Source: Lysinibacillus odysseyi 34hs-1 = NBRC 100172
GTDB lineage: Bacteria; Bacillota; Bacilli; Bacillales_A; Planococcaceae
Length of the DNA stretch: 64,000 nt
Direction of reading: 5' to 3'
NCBI RefSeq assembly: GCF_001591965.1
Contig: NZ_BCVX01000002.1
Coordinates: 124,001-188,000, forward strand
Position numbers and translations under genes: made by a program
In this document: positions 18,861 through 26,766 of the stretch, piece by piece
Layout of the letters: each line of letters starts with the position of its first letter
How positions within the stretch are numbered: the stretch's first letter is position 1
The notes under the pieces: generated by a model
Told to the model about the DNA's origin: nothing
Databases searched by the model: none
The model's input: the letters and a program-made list of their open reading frames with translations, nothing else

Positions 18861-19925
18861 TTAAATTCCAGAACCTTCATCATTAAATGTTTGTGCCTCT
18901 TCCCTCACTATTTTCATTAAGCTCATAGAACCAATAATGGCGATTGCAATGCTTGCGAGCACAATAATTGAATAAAAATCACTTTCTATAAACAGTTTTA
19001 CGAGCATGTAAGAAATGGCTAATGAAAAGACAGGCGATACTATCCAGATTCTGAAAATTTTCTTTACAATATTTTTATCAAACACTTTTGCTCCATTTTT
19101 AGCTACACCTAAGCCGATAATGCCAGATGAAGTGACCTGTGTTAAAGGTACCGGTAAGCCAAAGACTGAGCTGATGGCTACCAAAATCGCACCGGTACTT
19201 GAAATTAAAATACCTTCCGTTTTTTCGTACCGGGTAATTTTCTTACCATTCGTTTCGAGGACACGCTTGCCTAACACCAAGGCCCCTATGCCGACAAAAA
19301 TACCGCCAATCCAGATTCCCTGGGGTACTGACATAATACTGGCACCGACCAGCGGCCCCACTGCATTTGCCACATTGTTCATGCCTGCTGAAAAAGCTTC
19401 AAAAAAGCCCGCCAAAATCAGCAAATATGTAAAGAGGGGGCGATCCTTCAGACGCCCGTTTCCTTGATAGAAATACAGTACCTTGCCCCCTATGAATAAT
19501 ATGAAAAATGCGACGACAGGAATGATTACCCAAAAAGCCATAATATACAGTAACTTATTTATAAAAAGGATTTTATAGGCCATGCCGACACCAACAATCG
19601 CGCCGACCGTTACTTCACTTGTCGATAACGGAATACCCATTAAATTTGCGATAAATAACGTGCTTGTTGCTGCAATTAGAATAATAATGACAAGCTTAAC
19701 CGTAATGATACTTTCAGGGATAATACCGCCGCTAATTGTTTTAACGACTTCTCCTCCTCCAATAACGGCACCTAATAATACGCCAATGGCACAAAGAAAT
19801 AGAGCAAGCCGCGCATTCTTAATGGCTCCTGATCCATATGCCACTCCCATAGAAGCTGCAGCTCCACTCGCTCCTATATTCGCTGCAAAAAAGAGCGCAA
19901 TTCCAATTGCAATGTATTCGAGCAT
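18861..19925 (-). CDS. cysP: Sulfate permease of the PiT family (CysP)
   Basis: A 354-residue membrane protein with about ten helices and two inverted PiT signatures: 'FFAANIGASGAAASMGVAYGSG' (about 13-34) and 'AFSAGMNNVANAVGPLVGA' (about 175-193). The family transports phosphate or sulfate; the position between cysH and sat and the length identical to B. subtilis CysP support sulfate uptake. AAAGGAGG lies upstream of the ATG. The spacing to cysH is 12 bases. Confidence 0.92.
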   Translation of the reverse strand: MLEYIAIGIALFFAANIGASGAAASMGVAYGSGAIKNARLALFLCAIGVLLGAVIGGGEVVKTISGGIIPESIITVKLVIIILIAATSTLFIANLMGIPLSTSEVTVGAIVGVGMAYKILFINKLLYIMAFWVIIPVVAFFILFIGGKVLYFYQGNGRLKDRPLFTYLLILAGFFEAFSAGMNNVANAVGPLVGASIMSVPQGIWIGGIFVGIGALVLGKRVLETNGKKITRYEKTEGILISSTGAILVAISSVFGLPVPLTQVTSSGIIGLGVAKNGAKVFDKNIVKKIFRIWIVSPVFSLAISYMLVKLFIESDFYSIIVLASIAIAIIGSMSLMKIVREEAQTFNDEGSGI

Positions 19926-19937
19926 GCAACTCCTCCT

Positions 19938-20639
19938 TTAGCCGTGTAGGCCGCACTCCGTTTTTCCTTGGCCAGACCAGCGTCCAGAACGCAGATCATC
20001 CATTGTAAAGGCTGGTTTTGTGCAGGTTTCACATCCTATACTTGGATAACCTTTATCGTGTAATGGATTGTACGGAAGATCATGTTTTGAAACATATCTC
20101 CATACATCCTTCCATGTCCAATGGATAAGCGGACATACTTTAATTGACTCAAATCGTTTATCTAAATTGATAAATTCTACATTTGCCCGGGTCGGTGATT
20201 GTTCCCGGCGCAAACCGGAAATCCATGCTTTGGCACCCTTCAATGTTTCATTCAGCGGTATAAGTTTCCGTATATTGCAGCATTGATTAGCATTACGCTC
20301 CCAAAGGGCTGGTCCGTATTCTTTTGCCTGCTCCTCCAGTGTTAAAGAAGGCTTTTTCAATTCAATGCGGAGCTCGGGATATTTTGCCTTCACTCGCTCA
20401 ATTGTTTCATATGTTTCTTTAAAATGAACATCTGTATCTAAAAATACAATTTTAGCATCAGGTTTTACTTTTGATATACAATCGATTAGGACAATTCCCT
20501 CAATGCCAAAACTGCATGCATAAACAATTTCCTCACCATATTGATTATAAGCCCACCGCAGAACCTCCAAGGCTCCTTTATATGTGTCATCTACTTCGAA
20601 TTCCAGCTCAGGCTCCTGCCAGGTAGAATAAGTTAGCAT
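19938..20639 (-). CDS. cysH: Phosphoadenylyl/adenylyl-sulfate reductase
   Basis: A 233-residue thioredoxin-dependent reductase that reduces activated sulfate to sulfite. It has the P-loop type SFGIEGIVL, the Cys pair NQCCNIRK and the later GCETC (CC and CxxC ligate a 4Fe-4S cluster in assimilatory APS reductases) and the catalytic C-terminal ECGLH. The four cluster cysteines imply that APS can be used, and PAPS may also be, as reported for B. subtilis CysH. The ATG at 20639 has a six-G site 5 bases upstream; an upstream in-frame extension lies within the leader hairpin. First gene of the operon. Confidence 0.95.
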   Translation of the reverse strand: MLTYSTWQEPELEFEVDDTYKGALEVLRWAYNQYGEEIVYACSFGIEGIVLIDCISKVKPDAKIVFLDTDVHFKETYETIERVKAKYPELRIELKKPSLTLEEQAKEYGPALWERNANQCCNIRKLIPLNETLKGAKAWISGLRREQSPTRANVEFINLDKRFESIKVCPLIHWTWKDVWRYVSKHDLPYNPLHDKGYPSIGCETCTKPAFTMDDLRSGRWSGQGKTECGLHG

Positions 20640-20662
20640 CTTTTTCCCCCCTATATACATAA

Positions 20663-20706
20663 AGAGGCGCTTTAACGCCTGCATATCGCCTGCATTAAAA
20701 CGCCTC
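20663..20706 (-). promoter_or_regulatory. Leader RNA hairpin upstream of cysH
   Basis: The minus-strand leader folds into a long stem: GAGGCGTTTTAATGC pairs with GCGTTAAAGCGCCTC, with two wobble pairs and an inner AGGC-loop. It lies about 20 bases before the cysH binding site. Only TTT follows, so it may be a weak attenuator, a stability element or a protein-binding site. The conserved S-box (SAM riboswitch) core is not present, unlike the B. subtilis cysH leader. Confidence 0.5.
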
Positions 20707-20794
20707 TAGTTTCTCTAGTCAGCAATTTTATGTTCTCTTTCCATTGAACATGATCGACAAGCCTTTGTTCAAGGAGGAGGATTTCTTAAATATT

Positions 20795-20822
20795 AGTATA
20801 CTATACATTACCTATTAGTCAA
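20795..20822 (-). promoter_or_regulatory. Probable sigma-A promoter of the cysH operon
   Basis: TTGACT (20817-20822) and TATACT (20795-20800) on the minus strand are separated by 16 bases. They lie about 155 bases upstream of cysH, which leaves a structured leader of about 150 bases. Confidence 0.7.
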
Positions 20823-20890
20823 CTAGGTTTAAGGTAAATTCTGAATTTATTATTTATTTAGAATCCATCGTTGTTTCCTTCAAGAATAAA

Positions 20891-20920
20891 AAACGCCCCC
20901 AGCTTGTGCTGGAGACGTTT
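20891..20920 (-). terminator. Intrinsic terminator of the ctaCDEF operon
   Basis: A stem of about 12 pairs (AAACGTCTCCAGC with GCTGGGGGCGTTT on the minus strand) with a short loop and a run of T. It lies 11 bases after the ctaF stop. Confidence 0.88.
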
Positions 20921-20930
20921 ATGGAGTGGA

Positions 20931-21272
20931 TTACCACCAAATGATTGTCAAGAACGCTACGAAGAACGTAAAGGCGATAAATCCGCCACCCCACATAAAG
21001 AATGTAATAACACCCATATGCGGAGCATCTTTTTCTTCCATGTGCATGAAAGAATAAAGCTGCTGCACTACCTGAACTCCTGCCAGTAAAAGAATAAGAG
21101 GCTTAATAAAGTTCGGTGAAAAGTCTGCTACTACTGCTGCAAAGGCAACAAAAGTCAGCAAAATCATAATCGCAAACTGCATCACTTGCTTACGCATATG
21201 CTTTGCATTTCGAGCGCGATCATATTCATACTGGGTTTGTGAACGAGTTTCAAAATGAGTATCGTGTGCCAT
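20931..21272 (-). CDS. ctaF: Cytochrome c oxidase (caa3) subunit IV
   Basis: A 113-residue protein with three membrane helices after a charged N-terminus. The pattern 'MILLTFVAFAAVVADFSPNFIKPLILLLAGVQVVQQLYSFMHME' spans residues 33-76 and is typical of the Bacillales subunit IV. It starts one base after the ctaE stop codon, so translation is probably coupled. It is a structural subunit of the proton-pumping oxidase. Confidence 0.92.
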   Translation of the reverse strand: MAHDTHFETRSQTQYEYDRARNAKHMRKQVMQFAIMILLTFVAFAAVVADFSPNFIKPLILLLAGVQVVQQLYSFMHMEEKDAPHMGVITFFMWGGGFIAFTFFVAFLTIIWW

Positions 21273-21273
21273 A

Positions 21274-21900
21274 TTATCCCAACACTCCCATCAAGTAAAC
21301 TACTGTGAAGATGAATACCCATACAACGTCGATAAAGTGCCAATAAATTGAAGCAGCAAAGAACTTCGGTGCGTTGTATAACGTTAATCCACGCTTCGCG
21401 TTACGAAGGATTAATCCTGTAATCCAAACTAAACCAATAATAACGTGTAGACCATGCGTTCCTACAAGTGTAAAGAAGGCTGAAGAGAACGCTGATTGTG
21501 TATAGCCAAATCCAATGTGAACATAATGCTGGAACTCATAAATTTCTAATGCTAAGAAGCCAAGTCCTAAAAGAACAGTAATGGCCATCCAAGTAATAAC
21601 ACCTTTGGCATTATGATTCTTCATATGATACATTGCATAAACAGAAGTTAATGAAGATGTTAGTAATAGCATTGTCATCATAAATGCTAATGGCAATTCA
21701 AACAGGCCTTGTGCACTGAATTCCATACCAGCAGGTCCTTGATCCTTCAGTGCCAGGTATGTGGCGAACACACTCGCAAATAATACTGTATCAGATGCAA
21801 GGAAGATCCAAATCCCTACGAACTTGTTTTTCCCTTCCATTGTAGCCGTTTCGGCATGCTGCGGCCAGTTTTGTGGAGTAAATTTTTGATTAACGTCCAT
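21274..21900 (-). CDS. ctaE: Cytochrome c oxidase (caa3) subunit III
   Basis: A 208-residue membrane protein with five helices. The family signatures KNKFVGIWIFLASDTVLFAS near the N-terminus and GTHGLHVIIGLVW followed by 'YWHFIDVVWVFIF' near the C-terminus are present. The start codon overlaps the ctaD stop codon by one base, so the genes are translationally coupled. Confidence 0.95.
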   Translation of the reverse strand: MDVNQKFTPQNWPQHAETATMEGKNKFVGIWIFLASDTVLFASVFATYLALKDQGPAGMEFSAQGLFELPLAFMMTMLLLTSSLTSVYAMYHMKNHNAKGVITWMAITVLLGLGFLALEIYEFQHYVHIGFGYTQSAFSSAFFTLVGTHGLHVIIGLVWITGLILRNAKRGLTLYNAPKFFAASIYWHFIDVVWVFIFTVVYLMGVLG

Positions 21901-23831
21901 TATCGTTTACCCCCTTTTGCACGGAATTCAGCAAGTTCCTTCTCGACTTGTTCTACCTCTTCCTTATGGACGTGGTAACCATAATCATCTTTGACTGAAC
22001 GTGTGATCATACAAAGTACTGTAAGTCCAAGACCACCGATTAGTAGCGCTAATGACAAGCCTGGTGATACGCTTTCTGCAGTACCAGCTTTTGCCTGGTC
22101 TCCCCATGGGCTGTAAAGTGCACCAAATGCTGCAATGAATGTACCAATCGACATGATGAATGGTAAGATCGAGTTGTTTGGCATGTGGATATCGCCCATT
22201 GGCTCTGCATATACCATTCCCTCTTTATTACCTTCTTCTTTTTCAATCCAGTACGGATCATATCCACGAACAAGTGGAAGTTGTTTAAAGTTATAGAATG
22301 GAAGCGGTGTTTCAAGCGCCCATTCAAGAGAACGTCCATCGCCCCAGTAATCACGACGGTTAAGTGGCGGCGTTTTAATAGAAATCAGGACGTTGATTAC
22401 AAGTAGGATTACCCCAAGACCCATCATTAATGCACCGATTGAGGAAATGAAGTTGAATGTATCCCATCCTTGGTCTGCCATGTAAGTGAATACACGACGT
22501 GGCATACCCATTAAACCTAAGAAGTGCTGTAAGAAGAATGTTAAATGGAAACCAATGAAGAAGATCCAGAAAGTAAGAACTCCCAGTTTCTCATTTAGCG
22601 CACGGTTGAACATAATCGGCCAGTAGAAATGAGCTGAGCCGAATAACGCTGTCACGATACCACCTACAATTACATAGTGGAAGTGAGCTACGATAAAGTA
22701 AGAATCGTGTAATTGGTAGTCAAGCGGTGCAGCTGCCTGCATAACCCCTGTAACACCACCCGCAACGAATGACGGGATAAAACCAAGTGCATATAGCATT
22801 GGTACTGTAACCTTAATGGAACCGCCCCAAATAGTCAGGATCCAGTTAAATACTTTCATACCTGTTGGTACAGCAATTGCCATTGTCGCTACCGCAAAAA
22901 TAGCATTGGCAGTAGCACCAAGTCCTACTGTGAACATATGGTGGGCCCAAACCATGAACCCTAGGAAACCGATTAAGATTGTTGCGAATACCATCGAAGA
23001 GTATCCGAATAGACGTTTACGAGCAAATACTGGAATGATTTCAGAGAATAAACCAAACGCAGGTAATACTAAGATATATACTTCAGGGTGACCAAAGATC
23101 CAGAATAAGTGCTCCCAAATAATTGTATTACCACCCATTGTATGATCGAAGAAGTTTGCTCCAAACATACGATCCACTAACATTAGGAATAAACCTGCTG
23201 TAAGAGGAGGGAATGCAAATAAGATTAGTGTACTTGAAACTAAAGAAGTCCAAGTAAATAGTGGCATACGCATGAACGTCATACCAGGTGCACGCATCGT
23301 AATGATTGTTACGATGAAGTTAATACCTGAAATTAATGTACCTGCACCAGAAATCTGTAAACCTAGTACATAGAAGTCAATACCATGTCCTGGTGAGTAT
23401 AAAGATAATGACGCATATGATGTCCACCCTGCGTCAGGGGCCCCACCTAGGAAGAACGATAGGTGAAGGAATACCGCACCAAAGAAGAATAACCAGAATC
23501 CAAGTGCGTTAAGGAACGGGAATGCAACGTCACGCGCCCCAATTTGTAACGGGACGATAGCATTCATAAAAGCAAATAGTAACGGTGTCGCTGCTAGGAA
23601 TAGCATTGTCGTACCGTGCATTGTTAATAATTCGTTAAATAGGCCTGCTGAGATGAAATCATTATTCGGAATCATCAATTGAACGCGTATTAATAGCGCC
23701 TCAAACCCAGCAATTGCGAAGAACAGTGTACCGGCAGCTAAATAAAGAATGGCGATCTTCTTATGATCGACAGTCGTTAAGTAGTCCCAAATGTGTCCCC
23801 CGAAGCCCTTTTTCTTAGCGACAGAGCTCAC
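21900..23831 (-). CDS. ctaD: Cytochrome c oxidase (caa3) subunit I
   Basis: A 643-residue subunit I with twelve or more helices, the catalytic core that holds haem a and the haem a3-CuB centre. The segments WIFGHPEVYILVLPAFG (CuB ligand His and cross-linked Tyr), VWAHHMFTVGLG (two further CuB His) and 'DSYFIVAHFHYVIVGG' (haem ligands) are all intact. A GTG start at 23831 is chosen because GGGAGG lies 8 bases upstream; the frame is open for 14 more codons into the ctaC end. It follows ctaC by 38 bases. Confidence 0.96.
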   Translation of the reverse strand: MSSVAKKKGFGGHIWDYLTTVDHKKIAILYLAAGTLFFAIAGFEALLIRVQLMIPNNDFISAGLFNELLTMHGTTMLFLAATPLLFAFMNAIVPLQIGARDVAFPFLNALGFWLFFFGAVFLHLSFFLGGAPDAGWTSYASLSLYSPGHGIDFYVLGLQISGAGTLISGINFIVTIITMRAPGMTFMRMPLFTWTSLVSSTLILFAFPPLTAGLFLMLVDRMFGANFFDHTMGGNTIIWEHLFWIFGHPEVYILVLPAFGLFSEIIPVFARKRLFGYSSMVFATILIGFLGFMVWAHHMFTVGLGATANAIFAVATMAIAVPTGMKVFNWILTIWGGSIKVTVPMLYALGFIPSFVAGGVTGVMQAAAPLDYQLHDSYFIVAHFHYVIVGGIVTALFGSAHFYWPIMFNRALNEKLGVLTFWIFFIGFHLTFFLQHFLGLMGMPRRVFTYMADQGWDTFNFISSIGALMMGLGVILLVINVLISIKTPPLNRRDYWGDGRSLEWALETPLPFYNFKQLPLVRGYDPYWIEKEEGNKEGMVYAEPMGDIHMPNNSILPFIMSIGTFIAAFGALYSPWGDQAKAGTAESVSPGLSLALLIGGLGLTVLCMITRSVKDDYGYHVHKEEVEQVEKELAEFRAKGGKR

Positions 23832-23869
23832 AACTTTAACCTCCCTCAAAAGTTTCTCTCTAATATGAA

Positions 23870-24934
23870 TCAATCTTCAACAGATAATGTCATTAAGTAC
23901 TCAGCAATCGCTTTCGCTTCTTCTTCAGTAACCGAGTATTTACCAGTCATTAAGTTGCCTGGTTTGTAATTTTCAGGATCCATAATCCAATTAGTTGTTT
24001 CTTCAACACTATGCTCTAAGAAACCAGCCGTACGGTTACGGTCACCGAAAGCAGTCAAGTTTGGCCCAACACCCGCGCCAGTAACAGCTGATACTGCGTG
24101 ACAGCCTAAACAGCTATTCGCAAATGCAGCTTCTCCAGCATTTGAAGAGTTAGGATCTGCAACATTACCTTCTGTAGCTTGCATTGCCGCTACCCAAGTA
24201 TCGAATGCTTCAGGATTTAATGTTTTTACTTTGAAGTCCATCAAAGCGTGGGAAGGACCACATAGCTCAGCACATTTACCATAAAATACGCCGTCTTTTA
24301 AGCCTTCTGATTCTTCATCGAACTGCAGATAGAATTTGTTTAAGTTATCTACGTTTGTATCCATCTTACCACCAGCAGCCGGAATCCAGAATGAGTGCTT
24401 TACGTCAGCAGCCAGCAGGTTGAAGTATACTTTCTCTCCAGTAGGAACAACAAGCTCTTGCGCTGTGATAATTCCTAAATCAGGATATTCGAATTCCCAC
24501 CAGTATAATTTTGCAGTTACATTGACAGTAAGTGCAGTTTTGTTTCCTTCTTCATCCACTTCATCCGCTGCAGCAACATCTGCAAACTTATAAGTGGCTG
24601 TTAACGTAGGAACAGCTAAGATCAGAAGTAATACAATTGGAATAACTGTCCAGATTACTTCAAGAGTATGGCTACCCTCTACTTGTTTCGGCATGAAATC
24701 TTCGCCTACTTTAGAACGGCGGAATTTAGCAAACGCAAGTAAATAAATAACTGAAACAACAATAACTACTAACGCCATAATACTTACTGCTAAAATTAGA
24801 ATATTTAACTGTTCTTGCCCTACCGGTCCAGATGGCTTAAGCGTTGAGATATACTCTTCGCCGCAAGCAGAAAGGAAAACAGTTAAAACTGATAGCAATG
24901 CAAACAGACGCCATTTTTTAAGCCCTTTCATCAT
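23870..24934 (-). CDS. ctaC: Cytochrome c oxidase (caa3) subunit II with fused cytochrome c domain
   Basis: About 354 residues. A lipoprotein signal ends in LSAC (Cys24), two membrane helices follow (about 44-68 and 92-112), then the CuA domain with ligands His180, Cys221, Cys225, His229 and Met232 in KCAELCGPSHALM. The C-terminal cytochrome c domain has CLGCH (275-279) and a likely Met329 axial ligand. It passes electrons from cytochrome c to subunit I. Two adjacent ATG codons could start it; the AGAGGGG site is rather far (14-17 bases). First gene of ctaCDEF. Confidence 0.95.
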   Translation of the reverse strand: MMKGLKKWRLFALLSVLTVFLSACGEEYISTLKPSGPVGQEQLNILILAVSIMALVVIVVSVIYLLAFAKFRRSKVGEDFMPKQVEGSHTLEVIWTVIPIVLLLILAVPTLTATYKFADVAAADEVDEEGNKTALTVNVTAKLYWWEFEYPDLGIITAQELVVPTGEKVYFNLLAADVKHSFWIPAAGGKMDTNVDNLNKFYLQFDEESEGLKDGVFYGKCAELCGPSHALMDFKVKTLNPEAFDTWVAAMQATEGNVADPNSSNAGEAAFANSCLGCHAVSAVTGAGVGPNLTAFGDRNRTAGFLEHSVEETTNWIMDPENYKPGNLMTGKYSVTEEEAKAIAEYLMTLSVED

Positions 24935-25819
24935 AGCTTAATAAAACCCCTCTTTCTTTGTTGTATTTCCATGTGCAACCAGGACTGTGGTTTAGTTCTA
25001 TGTGAATTCTTGCCAATTAAGAAAGAATTCCTACCTTTAGCTTAACACTGAATAAACCATCTTAATAGCACATCCTTCACTCACTTATATAATAAATGAA
25101 CAAAGTTTGTCCAATTCTGGTTTTCCCAGCCAAAGCCAATGGAAGCTGCCAGCAGCTATCCATGTAGTTTTCTCGTCGAACGCCTCCAGCTATAAGAACT
25201 ATCTTCGCTAGTCTTCACATGTCGGCACCTCGCCGCAAATAACAAAATTTCACCTACAAAATCGTTCGAATGGGTTCATGTCAATTCATAATTGGTATTT
25301 TTAACATTCCTGATGCATGAAATACCTTATTTACTGAAAAGCTAACTACATCTATGTAAACGTTGTCACTAAAGGAAAATAAATCATATCCAATCTTTAT
25401 AATTGCAGATTGATTATTTACACAAAATGTCTTTTAGCAGTTCAGTTTTTTCATAGCCGTTAGGATACGGCCAAAATGACAGTCTACCCCTCCTTTCATT
25501 TTTGTAAGCATATTCCGCTAACACTAACTATATCGAAATTTGTCTATGATTTCTAGACGTTTAATCAAATTTCGATGAAAGTTTGGTGAAAACCAACCAT
25601 ACCCAATTCGAGGAAAAACATCATATATATAGTAATCCATTTCCCCAAATTATTTGTGAAGGTACGGGTACGAATTTATGAACAATTTGTGAAATGGAAG
25701 CCCTATATAAGAACGGATTTCTGTTTGACGTTGTCTTTTATTGGATTATTCGCTATCATTTTAAACTAGAGACGCTTTTTAGGAGCGATGTTGAAATCAG
25801 AAGTAGGTGGCACATTATC
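24935..25819. other. Divergent ctaA-ctaC intergenic region
   Basis: About 885 AT-rich bases. No ctaB gene (haem O synthase) or remnant of one is visible, although in B. subtilis ctaB lies just before ctaC. The region should hold the divergent promoters and any ResD or CcpA sites. An open frame extends ctaA upstream to 25694, but it is judged an artefact because the ribosome binding site lies at 25805-25811. Confidence 0.5.
25086..25114 (-). promoter_or_regulatory. Possible promoter of ctaCDEF
   Basis: TTGGAC (25109-25114) and TATATA (25086-25091) on the minus strand with 17-base spacing, about 150 bases upstream of ctaC. It is inferred from sequence only. Confidence 0.4.
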
Positions 25820-26737
25820 ATGCAACATAATAAATATTTGAAATGGCTTGCCGTAGCTGCAACGATCGGTATGCTGTTTATCCTGATAGGCGGGGCGCTC
25901 GTAACAAAAACAGATAGTGGCCTTGGCTGTGGACGTAACTGGCCTGATTGTAATGGGTCACTTATTCCTCAGGAAATTACTACAGCAGTATTAATCGAAT
26001 TTTCACACCGGCTTGTAACAGGAGTAGTATCATTTTTTATTGTAGCGTTAGTAGTTTGGACATGGCTCAAACTGGGACACATTAAAGAGGTAAAGTTTCT
26101 TGGTTTTAACGCCGTCTTCTTTCTTGTCTTACAGGCTTTAATAGGAGCTGCACAGGTGCTATGGGGACAAGGAGATTTCATTTTAGCTCTGCATTTCGGA
26201 ATTTCTCTCATTTCCTTTACGGCTGTTTTATTATTAGCTTTAATTGTATTTGAAGTCGACCAGAAGTTTGATGCTGATAAAGTATTTATCGACAAAAAAT
26301 TAAAATGGAATATTATTGGTGTAACCATTTATTCTTATCTTGTTGTTTACACCGGCGCACTTGTACGCCATACAGATGCAAGTCTCGTTTGCCCAGACTG
26401 GCCGCTCTGCCGAAATAATGAACCATTCTCACTGCCATACAATATGTATGAATGGGTTCAGATGGGACATAGGCTGGCTGTATTAGTAATTTTCATCTGG
26501 ATTGCTATTATCACGTGGCATGTAGTGAAAAACTATAAGGAACAGCGTGTCATTTACTGGGGCTGGATTATTGCTTTTATTATTGTCATTCTACAAATAG
26601 CAGCCGGTATGTTAGTAGTTTTAACAAAGTTGAATTTAATCGTGGCACTGTTGCACTCTTTACTTATTTCATTACTATTCGGCTTATTCTGCTATATGAT
26701 TTTACTTGTATATAGAAGCAATCAAAATCAAAAATAG
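25820..26737 (+). CDS. ctaA: Haem A synthase
   Basis: A 305-residue membrane protein with eight helices that oxidises the C8 methyl group of haem O to give haem A for the caa3 oxidase. The conserved His residues (EFSHRLVTG, LHFGISL, MGHRLAVL, LLHSLL) and the Cys pairs GLGCGRNWPDC and SLVCPDWPLC are all present, as in other Bacillales CtaA proteins. The ATG at 25820 follows an AGGTGG site and gives the usual length. Divergent from ctaC. Confidence 0.94.
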   Translation: MQHNKYLKWLAVAATIGMLFILIGGALVTKTDSGLGCGRNWPDCNGSLIPQEITTAVLIEFSHRLVTGVVSFFIVALVVWTWLKLGHIKEVKFLGFNAVFFLVLQALIGAAQVLWGQGDFILALHFGISLISFTAVLLLALIVFEVDQKFDADKVFIDKKLKWNIIGVTIYSYLVVYTGALVRHTDASLVCPDWPLCRNNEPFSLPYNMYEWVQMGHRLAVLVIFIWIAIITWHVVKNYKEQRVIYWGWIIAFIIVILQIAAGMLVVLTKLNLIVALLHSLLISLLFGLFCYMILLVYRSNQNQK

Positions 26738-26764
26738 AGTGCGAGAAAATTCTCGCACTCTATT
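26733..26764. terminator. Bidirectional terminator between ctaA and pyc
   Basis: A 15 bp inverted repeat, AATAGAGTGCGAGAA and its complement, with T and A tracts. It overlaps the ctaA stop and lies between two convergent genes. Confidence 0.9.
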
Positions 26765-26766
26765 TT

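Noticed and set aside
20640..20788. Possible SAM riboswitch (S-box) before cysH
   Set aside because: The conserved core of the S-box is not found; only a simple long hairpin is seen.
25694..25819. N-terminal extension of ctaA by 42 residues
   Set aside because: No binding site at 25694 and the extension does not resemble CtaA; an AGGTGG site precedes the ATG at 25820.
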